From positions 1 to 23,265 of the forward strand of contig CAJUTQ010000031.1 in NCBI GenBank assembly GCA_910589265.1: a stretch of DNA of 23,265 nt. The letters run 5' to 3'. The position numbers and the translations under genes are program-made. Origin of the DNA: an uncultured Lachnospiraceae bacterium. Its GTDB lineage: Bacteria; Bacillota; Clostridia; Lachnospirales; Lachnospiraceae. Each line of letters opens with the position of its first letter. Positions within the stretch are counted from its first letter, which is position 1. Below the pieces are notes generated by a model. That model had not been told where the DNA came from. It did no database searches and was given only the letters and a program-made list of their open reading frames with translations. This document shows, piece after piece, positions 14,524 to 22,544 of the stretch.

Positions 14524-14561
14524 CTCCCCCGTAGGGGAGGCTTCAGCCCTTAACTGAAGCC
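14524..14561 (-). promoter_or_regulatory. Tandem hairpins before the helicase gene, one with a UACG loop
   Basis: In the transcript GGCTTCAG/CTGAAGCC (14539-14561) is followed by CUCCCC-UACG-GGGGAG (14524-14539). The cUACGg tetraloop is of the exceptionally stable UNCG class. The second hairpin ends only a few bases before the helicase's AGGAGG. It could uncouple helicase translation from the upstream gene, stabilise processed mRNA or act as a partial terminator. Confidence 0.55.
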
Positions 14562-14576
14562 CCGCCAATCTATTGC

Positions 14577-15515
14577 TTATCTTACTCTATAAGAGCACAA
14601 TGCCATTCCCAATAACTTCTTTGTCGGATATGCCGCATATATGCTCCTGACATTCCCCAGATAATCCTGCCTGTCAAAGGGTTTCTCTTTCTGCTCCATA
14701 GCCATTTTAACAAGCTTCCTGCTGATTTCCGTAGACAATGACAGCAGCCTGTTATGGAGCAATCTGCCTGTCTGTGTGTCGTACAAATGGACTGTCATAG
14801 CCAGTCCCTGACCATCCGCAGGCATCTCCAGCCTGTTCAGGTTCCTGCTAAGGTGTACATTATATGGTGCATCCATCCAGCTCATATCGCCAAATTTGAA
14901 CATTGGAAAAATAACATTCCTTAATTGTGCCAGTTTCATTTCAAATGGATTTCCAGATGCAAACTGTTCAATCTCATGTGTAGTTGGTTTTCTCATGTAT
15001 ACATGCAGGTTTATGCCACAATCATCTATATCAAATAAAATCCCCTCCTGATGATTGACCGCTTCCTGATAAACATCCCCAACCGTGTAACACTCCACCA
15101 TTTCTTTTTCCTCCCCATCATAATTAACAATCTCTGTCATGGCTTCTAACATATCAGTCATTCTTTCCATAACGATTACATGCATGTTGCTTTCAAAAAA
15201 CTGCAAGGGCATTACATTTTCCAAGGTAAGCATCCACCCATTTACCCCTGCCACGCCGACAGCAAACTTTTGTGCCAACTCCTTAACCTTTTTATGAACA
15301 AAATCGTCATCGTACTCAACATCTGAAACAAATACATTCAGTTGTACTTTTTCATCTTCTATTTTGTAGCAGACATTCATTTCCTGTCCTTTCTGGCTGC
15401 ACAATGTTGTGCCGACCAGATAAATACTTCCTTCCTGCATCATCTGGAAATTCCAGTGTGTAAATTCATTTACAAGCTCCATCACCTTTACGGCAAGTTC
15501 TTTTTGTCTATTCAT
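14577..15515 (-). CDS. Unknown 312-aa protein upstream of helicase-primase
   Basis: No family recognised. The ATG at 15515 has AGAGAGGATAATGAT upstream. The protein is an alpha/beta sequence without membrane segments. An N-terminal helix (KELAVKVMELVNEFTHW) is followed by a strand-rich part (residues 25-65) and two acidic central segments (DVEYDDDF, NYDGEEKEMVE). The C-terminal half carries a conserved-looking FGDMSWMDAPYNVHLSRNL stretch (about 213-231). It lies in the same unit as the helicase and primase, with the hairpin pair at 14524-14561 between. An accessory replication role is suggested only by position. Confidence 0.65.
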   Translation of the reverse strand: MNRQKELAVKVMELVNEFTHWNFQMMQEGSIYLVGTTLCSQKGQEMNVCYKIEDEKVQLNVFVSDVEYDDDFVHKKVKELAQKFAVGVAGVNGWMLTLENVMPLQFFESNMHVIVMERMTDMLEAMTEIVNYDGEEKEMVECYTVGDVYQEAVNHQEGILFDIDDCGINLHVYMRKPTTHEIEQFASGNPFEMKLAQLRNVIFPMFKFGDMSWMDAPYNVHLSRNLNRLEMPADGQGLAMTVHLYDTQTGRLLHNRLLSLSTEISRKLVKMAMEQKEKPFDRQDYLGNVRSIYAAYPTKKLLGMALCSYRVR

Positions 15516-15535
15516 ATCATTATCCTCTCTTTCTT

Positions 15536-15745
15536 TTATTTCTGAAATGATGTGTGTTCCCTCACACCTTGTCGGGGCTTTTTATAACAGCCCTGCCTCC
15601 ACCGTCGGCTATCGTTGAAGTAACAGCAGGGAATCTGGTCCCTGTGCCTTGTCTGGTTATATACCAGCCTCCCCACTATCTTACTGCCTGGGAAGTGGCA
15701 GGCAGGTCTTTCCTGCTGTGAACTATTTTCTTTATTATCAGTCAT
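15536..15745 (-). CDS. Possible small basic Cys/His-containing protein
   Basis: A 69-residue frame ending 20 bp before the 312-aa gene. The sequence is hydrophilic and basic, with C/H positions (PACHFPG, IPCCYFND, RQGCYKKP) that could bind zinc. Codon choice resembles the neighbours. Against it, the ribosome site is poor (only A-rich AAGAAAAAAATG), and the DNA is full of hairpins such as CTGGT/ACCAG (15653-15667) and CTGCCT/AGGCAG (about 15685-15706). The region might instead be a structured leader RNA. It begins with ATGA, overlapping the stop of a 12-codon frame (MQFISARHKRKK). Confidence 0.38.
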   Translation of the reverse strand: MTDNKENSSQQERPACHFPGSKIVGRLVYNQTRHRDQIPCCYFNDSRRWRQGCYKKPRQGVREHTSFQK

Positions 15746-15759
15746 TTTTTTCTTTTGTG

Positions 15760-15870
15760 CCGAGCACTAATAAATTGCATTTTTAAGTCTTCATTTCCTT
15801 ATTTCCCTGACTCTAGGGGTAGTCTATCATGGTTTTTCCGCCTGCTCCGAGCACTGCTAAATTGCATTTT
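15760..15870. repeat. Two 24-bp direct repeats upstream of the helicase-primase unit
   Basis: CCGAGCACT-NN-TAAATTGCATTTT occurs at 15760-15783 and 15847-15870, differing only at NN (AA or GC), 87 bp apart. They lie between the terminator of the gene at 15919-17325 and the start of the 15536/14577 unit, so they should be in its promoter or leader region. Each copy read leftward contains ATGCAATTT...AGTGCTCGG, which would encode MQFxSAR. This 174-bp interval has no other gene. Confidence 0.55.
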
Positions 15871-15876
15871 CGCACA

Positions 15877-15909
15877 CAAAAAAAGAACCCCCATTGTCTG
15901 GAAGTCCTT
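15877..15909 (-). terminator. Intrinsic terminator after the DUF6076-like gene
   Basis: On the minus strand AAGGACTTCC pairs with GGGGTTCTT around an AGACAATG loop (with G-U pairs), followed by a T-run (about 15878-15884). It begins 10 bp after the stop codon at 15919 and separates this gene from the helicase-primase unit. Confidence 0.6.
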
Positions 15910-15918
15910 ATTTTTATG

Positions 15919-17325
15919 TTATTTATATATGTTCCCCTCTAATGATGTGACCTTTTTATACTTCCTTTTCCCAAACCTGTAATCCTTTCTTAAGATTCCC
16001 AGCCTCTCTGATATGGCAAGGTCCATGTCTTCCTCTATCCGCTTTAAATATTCATCAGCAGCCTGTATCATCAATTCTTCCGATTCCGCACTGCCAATTT
16101 TATTTTGATATTCTTCTTTATATTTTTCTGTGATATTCCGAAAATCCCCACGTAAGGCATCCCATATATCGTAGTCTTTCAATTTTATATTATCAGTCAA
16201 ATGATGGTATAGCCTTTTCCTCTCATGCTGGATAATGTTTTCAATGATGTCTGACTTCTCTTTACCATAAGCATCTCTCTGGTATTTTTCATCTTTACAT
16301 ACATACCTGTACACCTTGATAACATTGCTTTCCTCGTCATACATGCTCCCATCATAGTACCGCCTGTTGCACAGCCTGCTCCGCTTATGGTCAGAGACAG
16401 TATACATACCGCAGCCCTCACAGATAAAGAGGTTTACATTACCCTTTATCATGGCATAACATTCTTTCGATAATGCCTGTTCCAGTGACGACGAAGTGCT
16501 CCAGCCCTTCGGTATCATACTCTGCAGTTCTTTTTTGCTGATTTCCTTTATTTCCTGACAATACCTTACAAAATTGCTCCTTTTATCATTTTTATCCTTT
16601 GGGAAAAAAACTTTACCGCAGAATACTTTTAACCGCTCCTGCAGGTCTTTAATCTTCTGCACTTCTTCCAGATCATACTCCCATTTCTCTTTATTGATGA
16701 ACCTGCACCCAAACATCCTGATGAAGAATGGGATGCTGTCATGCAGCCCATCATCACTGTCATCATTGTCTATTACCGTAAAAGAATTAACCATTGGCCT
16801 TACCCACGGCTTACTTAAATCAAACCCCTCTGTTTTCTTCCAGCCGACAATATGGCTTCCCCTGCCCTCTTCTCCTGCTTCCCATAGCAATCGGTAGCCC
16901 CCGTTCATAAAGCAGTCAATATCAAAGTTAAGGAAATTGGCAAGCTCTGTTCCCACAAGGGGAAATTCATCCTCTTCCAGATTATACTCTGCCTGTGGCA
17001 TTTCTGTTTCAATCCAGACTGCCTCCGTAAGAGGGTAATTATCCACACCATCATCTGTGCCTGTGTTATCTGTTACTGGCAAATGTGTATGTTCCTTATC
17101 ATTTTTTGCCATGCCTCTCATTTTGCTGTTGTCCTTATTATGAAATTTCAGGCTCTCTATTTCTGGCAGTTCTGGAAATTCAAATCCTTCCTGCAAGTAT
17201 TCAGGAGGACTGGACATCTCCTCTCTCTGCATATTATCATAAAGCATATAGGTTCCATGGCAGTCTGCTATCTCATGCCCCTTATCCCCTGTTCCCTTAA
17301 ATATGTATTTTATCCTGTATTCCAA
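15919..17325 (-). CDS. DUF6076-like zinc-site protein
   Basis: A 468-residue protein if started at the TTG at 17325. That start has TTGGAGGGTG 9 nt upstream and gives MEYRIKYIFKGTGDKG, typical of the family. The frame is open to 17493, but the extra part contains the palindrome copy at 17464-17484 and lacks a ribosome site. The middle is acidic. Near residues 302-321 is a zinc-binding motif CEGCGMYTVSDHKRSRLCNRR (C302, C305, C319) followed by a basic helical C-terminus. From memory this matches DUF6076 proteins of Clostridia mobile elements; their function is unknown. It follows tniQ, separated by element C, and may be under its own control through TTTACAGG motifs near 17503 and 17535. Confidence 0.65.
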   Translation of the reverse strand: MEYRIKYIFKGTGDKGHEIADCHGTYMLYDNMQREEMSSPPEYLQEGFEFPELPEIESLKFHNKDNSKMRGMAKNDKEHTHLPVTDNTGTDDGVDNYPLTEAVWIETEMPQAEYNLEEDEFPLVGTELANFLNFDIDCFMNGGYRLLWEAGEEGRGSHIVGWKKTEGFDLSKPWVRPMVNSFTVIDNDDSDDGLHDSIPFFIRMFGCRFINKEKWEYDLEEVQKIKDLQERLKVFCGKVFFPKDKNDKRSNFVRYCQEIKEISKKELQSMIPKGWSTSSSLEQALSKECYAMIKGNVNLFICEGCGMYTVSDHKRSRLCNRRYYDGSMYDEESNVIKVYRYVCKDEKYQRDAYGKEKSDIIENIIQHERKRLYHHLTDNIKLKDYDIWDALRGDFRNITEKYKEEYQNKIGSAESEELMIQAADEYLKRIEEDMDLAISERLGILRKDYRFGKRKYKKVTSLEGNIYK

Positions 17326-17463
17326 ATCTATCACCCTCCAAGTAGTTTGAACTTCTGCTATTATATCATTTAGAAGAAGAGAAAGAAAGCTGTCAGACCG
17401 CTTCCACCCAATATAATATTTTCCCAATGGGATATGTAAACAGCCTGTTTCCATCCCAATTCT

Positions 17464-17484
17464 GCCAGACAAAGCCTGTCTAGC
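17464..17484. promoter_or_regulatory. Degenerate copy of the 4146 palindrome
   Basis: GCCAGACAAAG-C-CTGTCTAGC matches the perfect palindrome at 4146-4166 at about 17 of 21 positions when read in reverse. It lies upstream of the start of the gene at 15919-17325 and 140 bp from element C, so a regulatory or recombination site is possible. Confidence 0.4.
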
Positions 17485-17624
17485 ACTCGACATGTGAAAA
17501 AGCCTGTAAACATCAGCATTTCAGGGCATTTTACCTGTAAAAAAGGCCTCATTTTTCCCTATATATAAATACATACTTTTTATGTTCTAATTCTGTTCTT
17601 TATAGAAGTTAATTCCGATTTTAT

Positions 17625-17786
17625 GAAAAAATATCTGCCTCTTAAAAAGAAAAAGATAGGCAGCATATAGATGGAAAGTGATTTACTCGGCAAAAGAAAA
17701 CAGACATATACATTTTCTTTCAACTGGTAGCTCCCATCCTATAATGCACCAACCATACTTTTTCTTTTTTAAAAGGCATATTTTTT
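17625..17786. repeat. Palindromic element C (about 162 bp)
   Basis: The ends ATCTGCCTCTTAAAAAGAAA (from 17633) and CTTTTTCTTTTTTAAAAGGC (from 17758) are imperfect inverted repeats, with an internal AAAAGAAAA / TTTTCTTT pair. It is the inverted counterpart of element B and shares the outer arms and the AGCATATAGATGGAAAGTGA half almost unchanged; the other half is about 70% alike. Its right tip overlaps the stop codon of tniQ (17785-17787), so it is fixed tightly to the gene end. Confidence 0.7.
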
Positions 17787-19242
17787 ATAAGATACCCAGC
17801 ACCATTTCATATAGTTCTGGTTCTGCTATCTCTTTCAGATATGGCAGACACGCCAGTACATTGTCTTTCCTCATATTTGTGAGTGTCCTGACCTGCTTCC
17901 AGTTGGGGGTTTTCCCCTCTTTCTGGATTTTCTGTACAGCCCATACTATTTCCCTAGCCCAATACTGTTCCTGTGATTCCTGATGCTTTAATATCTCCGC
18001 CTTGCATAAAGGCATCAGTTCTAATCGCTTATCAGGATAACCTAATAATTTGCTGACTGCAAATTCTGTTACCTTGTGCGGTCTTTCACCTCCACTACCC
18101 CATAGCTTTCTGACTGCACCTTTTACCAATGGCAGTGATTCCCTGTCTATCTGTTTCCAGTTTTTAGGCTTTGCCCCGCATTTCTGATGTGTTTCTTTTT
18201 CATAGCTGTATTTGCCATATCTCCCACCACCGACAGACTTCACCACATTATAAGATGCATTTAATCTTTTTGCTATTTCGGGATATCTCAATCCCTGTTT
18301 ATGAAGCTCTTTTACCTTATCATCAAATAGCTGTTCCTGTGTTCTGTCAGGCAGTTCCATACTGCATAATTTTTCTATCGGCACATTCAGGAACATTGCG
18401 ATCTGGCACACCTCAAAGCAATTAAGCCTGTAATTGTTAAATACTTTTTGTATCTGCCACAGTTCCGTCAATCCCTGTTCAGGCAACTCCTTATAAAATA
18501 CCATAAAATCATCATAAAACTTTTGAATATTCCTCTGCTCTCCCCTGACTGACAGATATTCTGTGCCTGACATTTCAGAATGTAGGAACTGACCGACAGC
18601 AATAGGATTCTTCATATCCATAGCTGACTGGAAAACTACCCTCACATATCCTGCAAGTTGCTTCTCAATTTCATTCCCAAAGATAATATCCATCTCTTTT
18701 ATTTCCTGTTCTGCCGTAACCAGATTAGGACTTGCTTTTCCGCTGAGCATTACAGAACTATTCGATAATTTACAGCCATGCACAGGACATATCCCCACCC
18801 CTGTTAATTGATGGCTTCTGTGCCAGTAGGATTCTCCATAAAAGGTTCTATCTTCTTTCACACATAAAGGGCAATATCTCAAATACCTGTGTTCTCCATT
18901 CTTCTGTTTTGGAATTGCAAGCAGATTGTTGTAATCTCCTCCCATACTGCACAGTGCTTCAAATGCCCTGTTTCTTCTCACATGGGGCAGGAATCTCGCA
19001 TAATAAGGAAACATGGTATGTTTTTCAATCAGTTCAGCCATAGACATTTTCTTACATAGGGATTCTAGTCTTTCTGGTTTCATTACATTCAGGAACTCCA
19101 TATCTGGTCTTACCCTTTTATTTAGAAAAATATCCTCGGCGCAAAATGTATATGCTGGATAACCGCTATGCACATAAAACCTCGCCAAAACACTATAAAT
19201 AAGTTCATCTGGATAAATCTGTGGAAAATATCCAATCTCCAT
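17785..19242 (-). CDS. tniQ: TnsD/TniQ-family target-selection protein
   Basis: A 485-residue TniQ protein, the Tn7-type target selector that recruits TnsC to a chosen site. The start MEIGYFPQIYPDELIYSVLARF (from 19242, AAAGGGGTGG upstream) is diagnostic. The TniQ zinc site follows: CPLC (124-127), WHRSHQLTGVGICPVHGCKL (139-158). The C-terminal 300 residues contain helix-turn-helix-like segments (YPEIAKRLNASYNVVKSVGG, TNWKQVRTLTNMRKDNVLACLPYL-type) suited to sequence-specific DNA binding. The length is like Tn7 TnsD and longer than the TniQ proteins of CRISPR-associated transposons, which favours a fixed attachment site. It follows tnsC by 13 bp. The stop codon lies in element C. Confidence 0.9.
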   Translation of the reverse strand: MEIGYFPQIYPDELIYSVLARFYVHSGYPAYTFCAEDIFLNKRVRPDMEFLNVMKPERLESLCKKMSMAELIEKHTMFPYYARFLPHVRRNRAFEALCSMGGDYNNLLAIPKQKNGEHRYLRYCPLCVKEDRTFYGESYWHRSHQLTGVGICPVHGCKLSNSSVMLSGKASPNLVTAEQEIKEMDIIFGNEIEKQLAGYVRVVFQSAMDMKNPIAVGQFLHSEMSGTEYLSVRGEQRNIQKFYDDFMVFYKELPEQGLTELWQIQKVFNNYRLNCFEVCQIAMFLNVPIEKLCSMELPDRTQEQLFDDKVKELHKQGLRYPEIAKRLNASYNVVKSVGGGRYGKYSYEKETHQKCGAKPKNWKQIDRESLPLVKGAVRKLWGSGGERPHKVTEFAVSKLLGYPDKRLELMPLCKAEILKHQESQEQYWAREIVWAVQKIQKEGKTPNWKQVRTLTNMRKDNVLACLPYLKEIAEPELYEMVLGIL

Positions 19243-19255
19243 GATGCCACCCCTT

Positions 19256-20647
19256 TCAGACCGCAATCTCTGTGATGCTGATTTTCCCTTTTAACAGCGA
19301 TAACATATCACAACGATTCTTTTTCGCCAGCTCTGCAAGTTCCATGAAGCTCCATTCAGAACTATCACCTTTATCCACTGAATAGGTAACTGGCTCTACA
19401 TTATCCTCTGCCTTGTCAATACTGCCTGTGGCTCTGCCATCTCTATTAGAATCTGCTTCCTGTGGCAGTATACCAGTCTCCTGCCTTTCTTCCTGACCAG
19501 AATTGCCGACTGCCTCTAATGTACTATTCCCCTTTTTCCTTTTAACGGCATCCTTTTTTATTACCACAGATGGTCTGATATGGCTGTGCAGCATGTTCAT
19601 CCTCTGCTCATATGCTTCATTCAGGGAAACAATATCCAATATCTCCCTGTCATTTAAAATGCTGATCTCCTGTGCATCATGGATCAGGCTCACCACAACC
19701 GCAAGCACTCCTGCCGAATGTTCATACAACCATTGGATGATACTATCCGATATAACAGTCTCCTGCTTTATATACTGATACTGAAACAAGCTTTCGCAAA
19801 ACTCCCTGAAATAGGCATTATATTCACAGTTTCCATACCGAAGCCCTAATGCTCTCCTTGCCAGGTAATCAACACTCTCAAAGAATACTTCCGCTTCTGG
19901 TGTTCCAACCATGCAGATAGAGATACCGCTGTTATTGATAAGCTGTGTCAACATCCCCACAAGACTTTTCCCCTGCCTGTGGTTTACAATATTCTGGATT
20001 TCATCCACCACAAGCAGTCCTATATGATTCAAAGCTATCTGACTGACACTGCCAATCAGCATATCTGTGGTAGCCCTTGCCCTCACCGCCATATCATAAT
20101 AGTGAGTATCCAGCTCCATATCAATCTGCCGTAAAATCTGTAGCAATAAACTCTTTACTGAACAGTCAAAAGGACATTGAACCACAACTGCAGGGATAAT
20201 CTTACAGAATGGCTCTTCCATCTCAAGCACCCTGTTTTCTGTCGCAATATTGATAGCTCTGCTTATCGCACTTGATTTCCCGATTCCCGAACTGCCGATT
20301 ATCGTAAAGCTATCTGAACCCCCTATGATACCTTGATAGCCATAATCAGAACCATCTATATCTCTTATCCTTTTGCCATTCTCATTCCTCTGCTGTATGG
20401 CCAGTTTTCCCTCTTTCTTCTGCAAGCTCCGCAGCATGGCAAGATATATCTTTGAATAGATTTCCTCCGACATCACAGAGGGCAGATAAATGTTGTAGAT
20501 TTCATTCAAAGCCACCAATCTCTCCGATTTAGTTTTGGAACGAATCTCCCCATCATAAAATGGCTTTATCTCCAGTCTCCTTTTCAGTTCCTCCCCCGAC
20601 AGCATGGGAGGCAGTTTCTCCACAATATTCCATTTCTCCTTAAGCAT
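19256..20647 (-). CDS. tnsC: TnsC-type AAA+ ATPase transposition regulator
   Basis: A 463-residue AAA+ protein that links target selection to the TnsAB transposase. Walker A is IIGSSGIGKSS (116-126), Walker B is LLVVDEIQN (211-219), and a sensor strand ICMVGTPEAE lies near 244-253. The N-terminal helices precede the ATPase as in Tn7 TnsC. Residues about 350-430 form a charged, low-complexity linker (RKKGNSTLEAV...SIDKAEDNVEP) before a short conserved-looking C-terminal helix (FMELAELAKKNRCDMLSLLK) that probably contacts the transposase. Its ATG overlaps the tnsB stop by 8 nt (ATGCTTAA), implying translational coupling and a fixed ratio. Confidence 0.92.
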   Translation of the reverse strand: MLKEKWNIVEKLPPMLSGEELKRRLEIKPFYDGEIRSKTKSERLVALNEIYNIYLPSVMSEEIYSKIYLAMLRSLQKKEGKLAIQQRNENGKRIRDIDGSDYGYQGIIGGSDSFTIIGSSGIGKSSAISRAINIATENRVLEMEEPFCKIIPAVVVQCPFDCSVKSLLLQILRQIDMELDTHYYDMAVRARATTDMLIGSVSQIALNHIGLLVVDEIQNIVNHRQGKSLVGMLTQLINNSGISICMVGTPEAEVFFESVDYLARRALGLRYGNCEYNAYFREFCESLFQYQYIKQETVISDSIIQWLYEHSAGVLAVVVSLIHDAQEISILNDREILDIVSLNEAYEQRMNMLHSHIRPSVVIKKDAVKRKKGNSTLEAVGNSGQEERQETGILPQEADSNRDGRATGSIDKAEDNVEPVTYSVDKGDSSEWSFMELAELAKKNRCDMLSLLKGKISITEIAV

Positions 20648-22544
20648 TTACCGCCACTTCCTTTCCAAAGTCCTTATGAAGCCTTTTCTGCTCCTTTTCC
20701 CTGTTTGTCCTAATATTCTTAATGGATGGCTTTTTCTGCCCTCCTGATGCCCCTGCAACCGCACTGATATGTCCTGCAAGGTCTATTTCTGCCTGTGTCC
20801 TGTTCTCTGTCTCCTGCCTGATTAACTCCCTCTGTCGCTGCTTCATGGCCTGCACTCCTGTTAAATCTTTCTCCCTGAATCTGCTTTCAATCAAATCAAA
20901 AGGAATATACACACCATTCTCAATCAGCCATATCTGACACACATTATCAGGGTTATAAGCGACAATACATTCTTTCCCATTCAGGTATTGCTCCCTGAAC
21001 AGCTTGTTATGGTAATGCATCCCATTCACTGACAGCCCAAACCTTGTGAATCTCCCCTCTGTTCTCGGAAGCAAAGTCAAAATCAACTGCTCCTTATCAA
21101 CTGTTATCAGATTACATCCATCCTGCCCACAGCCATAATTCCATATCTCATTTGCATAAGGTTTAATTCCCTGTGAAAGCATTTCCTCTGTATAGGGGAA
21201 GTTCTCTAAAACCCTGTTGCAGTTATAGAACAGGATGCAATGAATGATTATCTTCTCAAACTCTGCCATGGTCAGACAGGCATCTTTCCTGTAATCATGT
21301 ACCCCTCTTTCCTGAAAATCAGGTTCCACAACCCCTTTTCCTTTCAACTGGTTTTTATAATAAGCCTGTATGCAGTCAAAGAATTTCTCCACTTTGGACT
21401 TCAATTCAGGGCGATAGGATGGCAGATTGATAATCTGTATTCCTAAATCTGTTATCTGCTCAAAATTACTGCTCTTATATTCACTTCCCATATCGGTAAC
21501 AAGCTTGCCTGATAACCTGTCACAATTCCAATCTTCCCGACTGATTTCAATACCAAAAGATCTGCAGTGTTCCACCTTATCGGATATGATATTCAGCATC
21601 AGATTTCTAAGGCTGTATACACCGCCCTCCCATGAAAGGGCGTACCCACAGCACAGGCCGCTATAGGCATCCACACATGCAGTCAGGATAGGTCTGCCTA
21701 CAATGCCCCCTGATTCATTTATGAGATAAATGTCAAGCGTTGTTGCATCTAGCATCCCCACTCCCACATTGGGAGCAAATGCCTGTACCCCATCCCCTGT
21801 CAGCGGTCTCTGATTCCTTTGATAATAAGACAATCCATTCCTGCTGATATATTCTGTCTGCTTTGTATTGTATTTGCGGAAGAAATATCTAAACTGATAG
21901 AAAGATGGATACACATTTAGCAGCTTGCCCTCTTCATCACAATAGGAATCTCTTAACATCATGGTATAAACATTCTTCAAGGTTCGCTTTTTCGTAGTGT
22001 AATAATACTTGTTCAAAGCTTTCCGCATGTTCTTTTCATCCTGTGTCAATGCCCTGTCTGTATTCCTCTCTTGTGGGGCAAGGCTTCTGATATCCTGTGA
22101 CGAAAGATACTCACAGAGATATTTCCTTACCGACTGCTTACTGATGCCATGTTCCTCTGCCATCCTCGCTATCAATTCGCTCCGCATGGATTCATTATCC
22201 ACGAAAGGCAGTATTGCAGAAATGATGTTATATCTCTGATAGATGGTCTTCCTCACATCAGGGCTGTAATCTTCCAGAATGTCAAAATCTGCTTCCCCTG
22301 ACTGTTTGATTTCCTTTTCCTCTATGAAATCATTTAGCTTCTCAATCTCCATCCATACAGGCATTGTCTTCTTAATACAGTCAATCACAAGGATTTCTTC
22401 ATCCGCTATCGCAAGCACCCTGAAAATCTGCTCTATATCTCCGATACTGTTTCCCTTTATTTCTGCATCTCCCTGCTCCTTAAGCTGAACCTCTCCATTT
22501 TTCCTTTTAAAGAGCATATTTTTCTTCAATCTGTTCTTATCCAT
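20640..22544 (-). CDS. tnsB: TnsB-type DDE transposase
   Basis: A 634-residue retroviral-integrase-type transposase that binds the transposon ends and joins the 3' strands to target DNA. N-terminal DNA-binding helices include EEHGISKQSVRKYLCEYL (about 130-147). The catalytic triad is visible: D266 in GMLDATTLDIYL, D351 in LVTDMGSEY, E386 in KSKVEKFFD. A Mu-type C-terminal barrel follows (RFTRFGLSVNGMHYHNKLF, then IVAYNPDNVCQIWLIENG). The ATG at 22544 overlaps the tnsA stop by 8 nt (ATGGATAA) and follows GAGGGGGC, so the 16-residue longer version is rejected. All expected parts are present, so it should be active. Confidence 0.93.
   Translation of the reverse strand: MDKNRLKKNMLFKRKNGEVQLKEQGDAEIKGNSIGDIEQIFRVLAIADEEILVIDCIKKTMPVWMEIEKLNDFIEEKEIKQSGEADFDILEDYSPDVRKTIYQRYNIISAILPFVDNESMRSELIARMAEEHGISKQSVRKYLCEYLSSQDIRSLAPQERNTDRALTQDEKNMRKALNKYYYTTKKRTLKNVYTMMLRDSYCDEEGKLLNVYPSFYQFRYFFRKYNTKQTEYISRNGLSYYQRNQRPLTGDGVQAFAPNVGVGMLDATTLDIYLINESGGIVGRPILTACVDAYSGLCCGYALSWEGGVYSLRNLMLNIISDKVEHCRSFGIEISREDWNCDRLSGKLVTDMGSEYKSSNFEQITDLGIQIINLPSYRPELKSKVEKFFDCIQAYYKNQLKGKGVVEPDFQERGVHDYRKDACLTMAEFEKIIIHCILFYNCNRVLENFPYTEEMLSQGIKPYANEIWNYGCGQDGCNLITVDKEQLILTLLPRTEGRFTRFGLSVNGMHYHNKLFREQYLNGKECIVAYNPDNVCQIWLIENGVYIPFDLIESRFREKDLTGVQAMKQRQRELIRQETENRTQAEIDLAGHISAVAGASGGQKKPSIKNIRTNREKEQKRLHKDFGKEVAVNA

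Noticed and set aside
15919..17325. tnsE or a second tniQ downstream of tniQ
   Set aside because: The protein has a single CxxC...C site near its C-terminus and a DUF6076-like start. It lacks the N-terminal TniQ signature and has no resemblance to TnsE that I can see.
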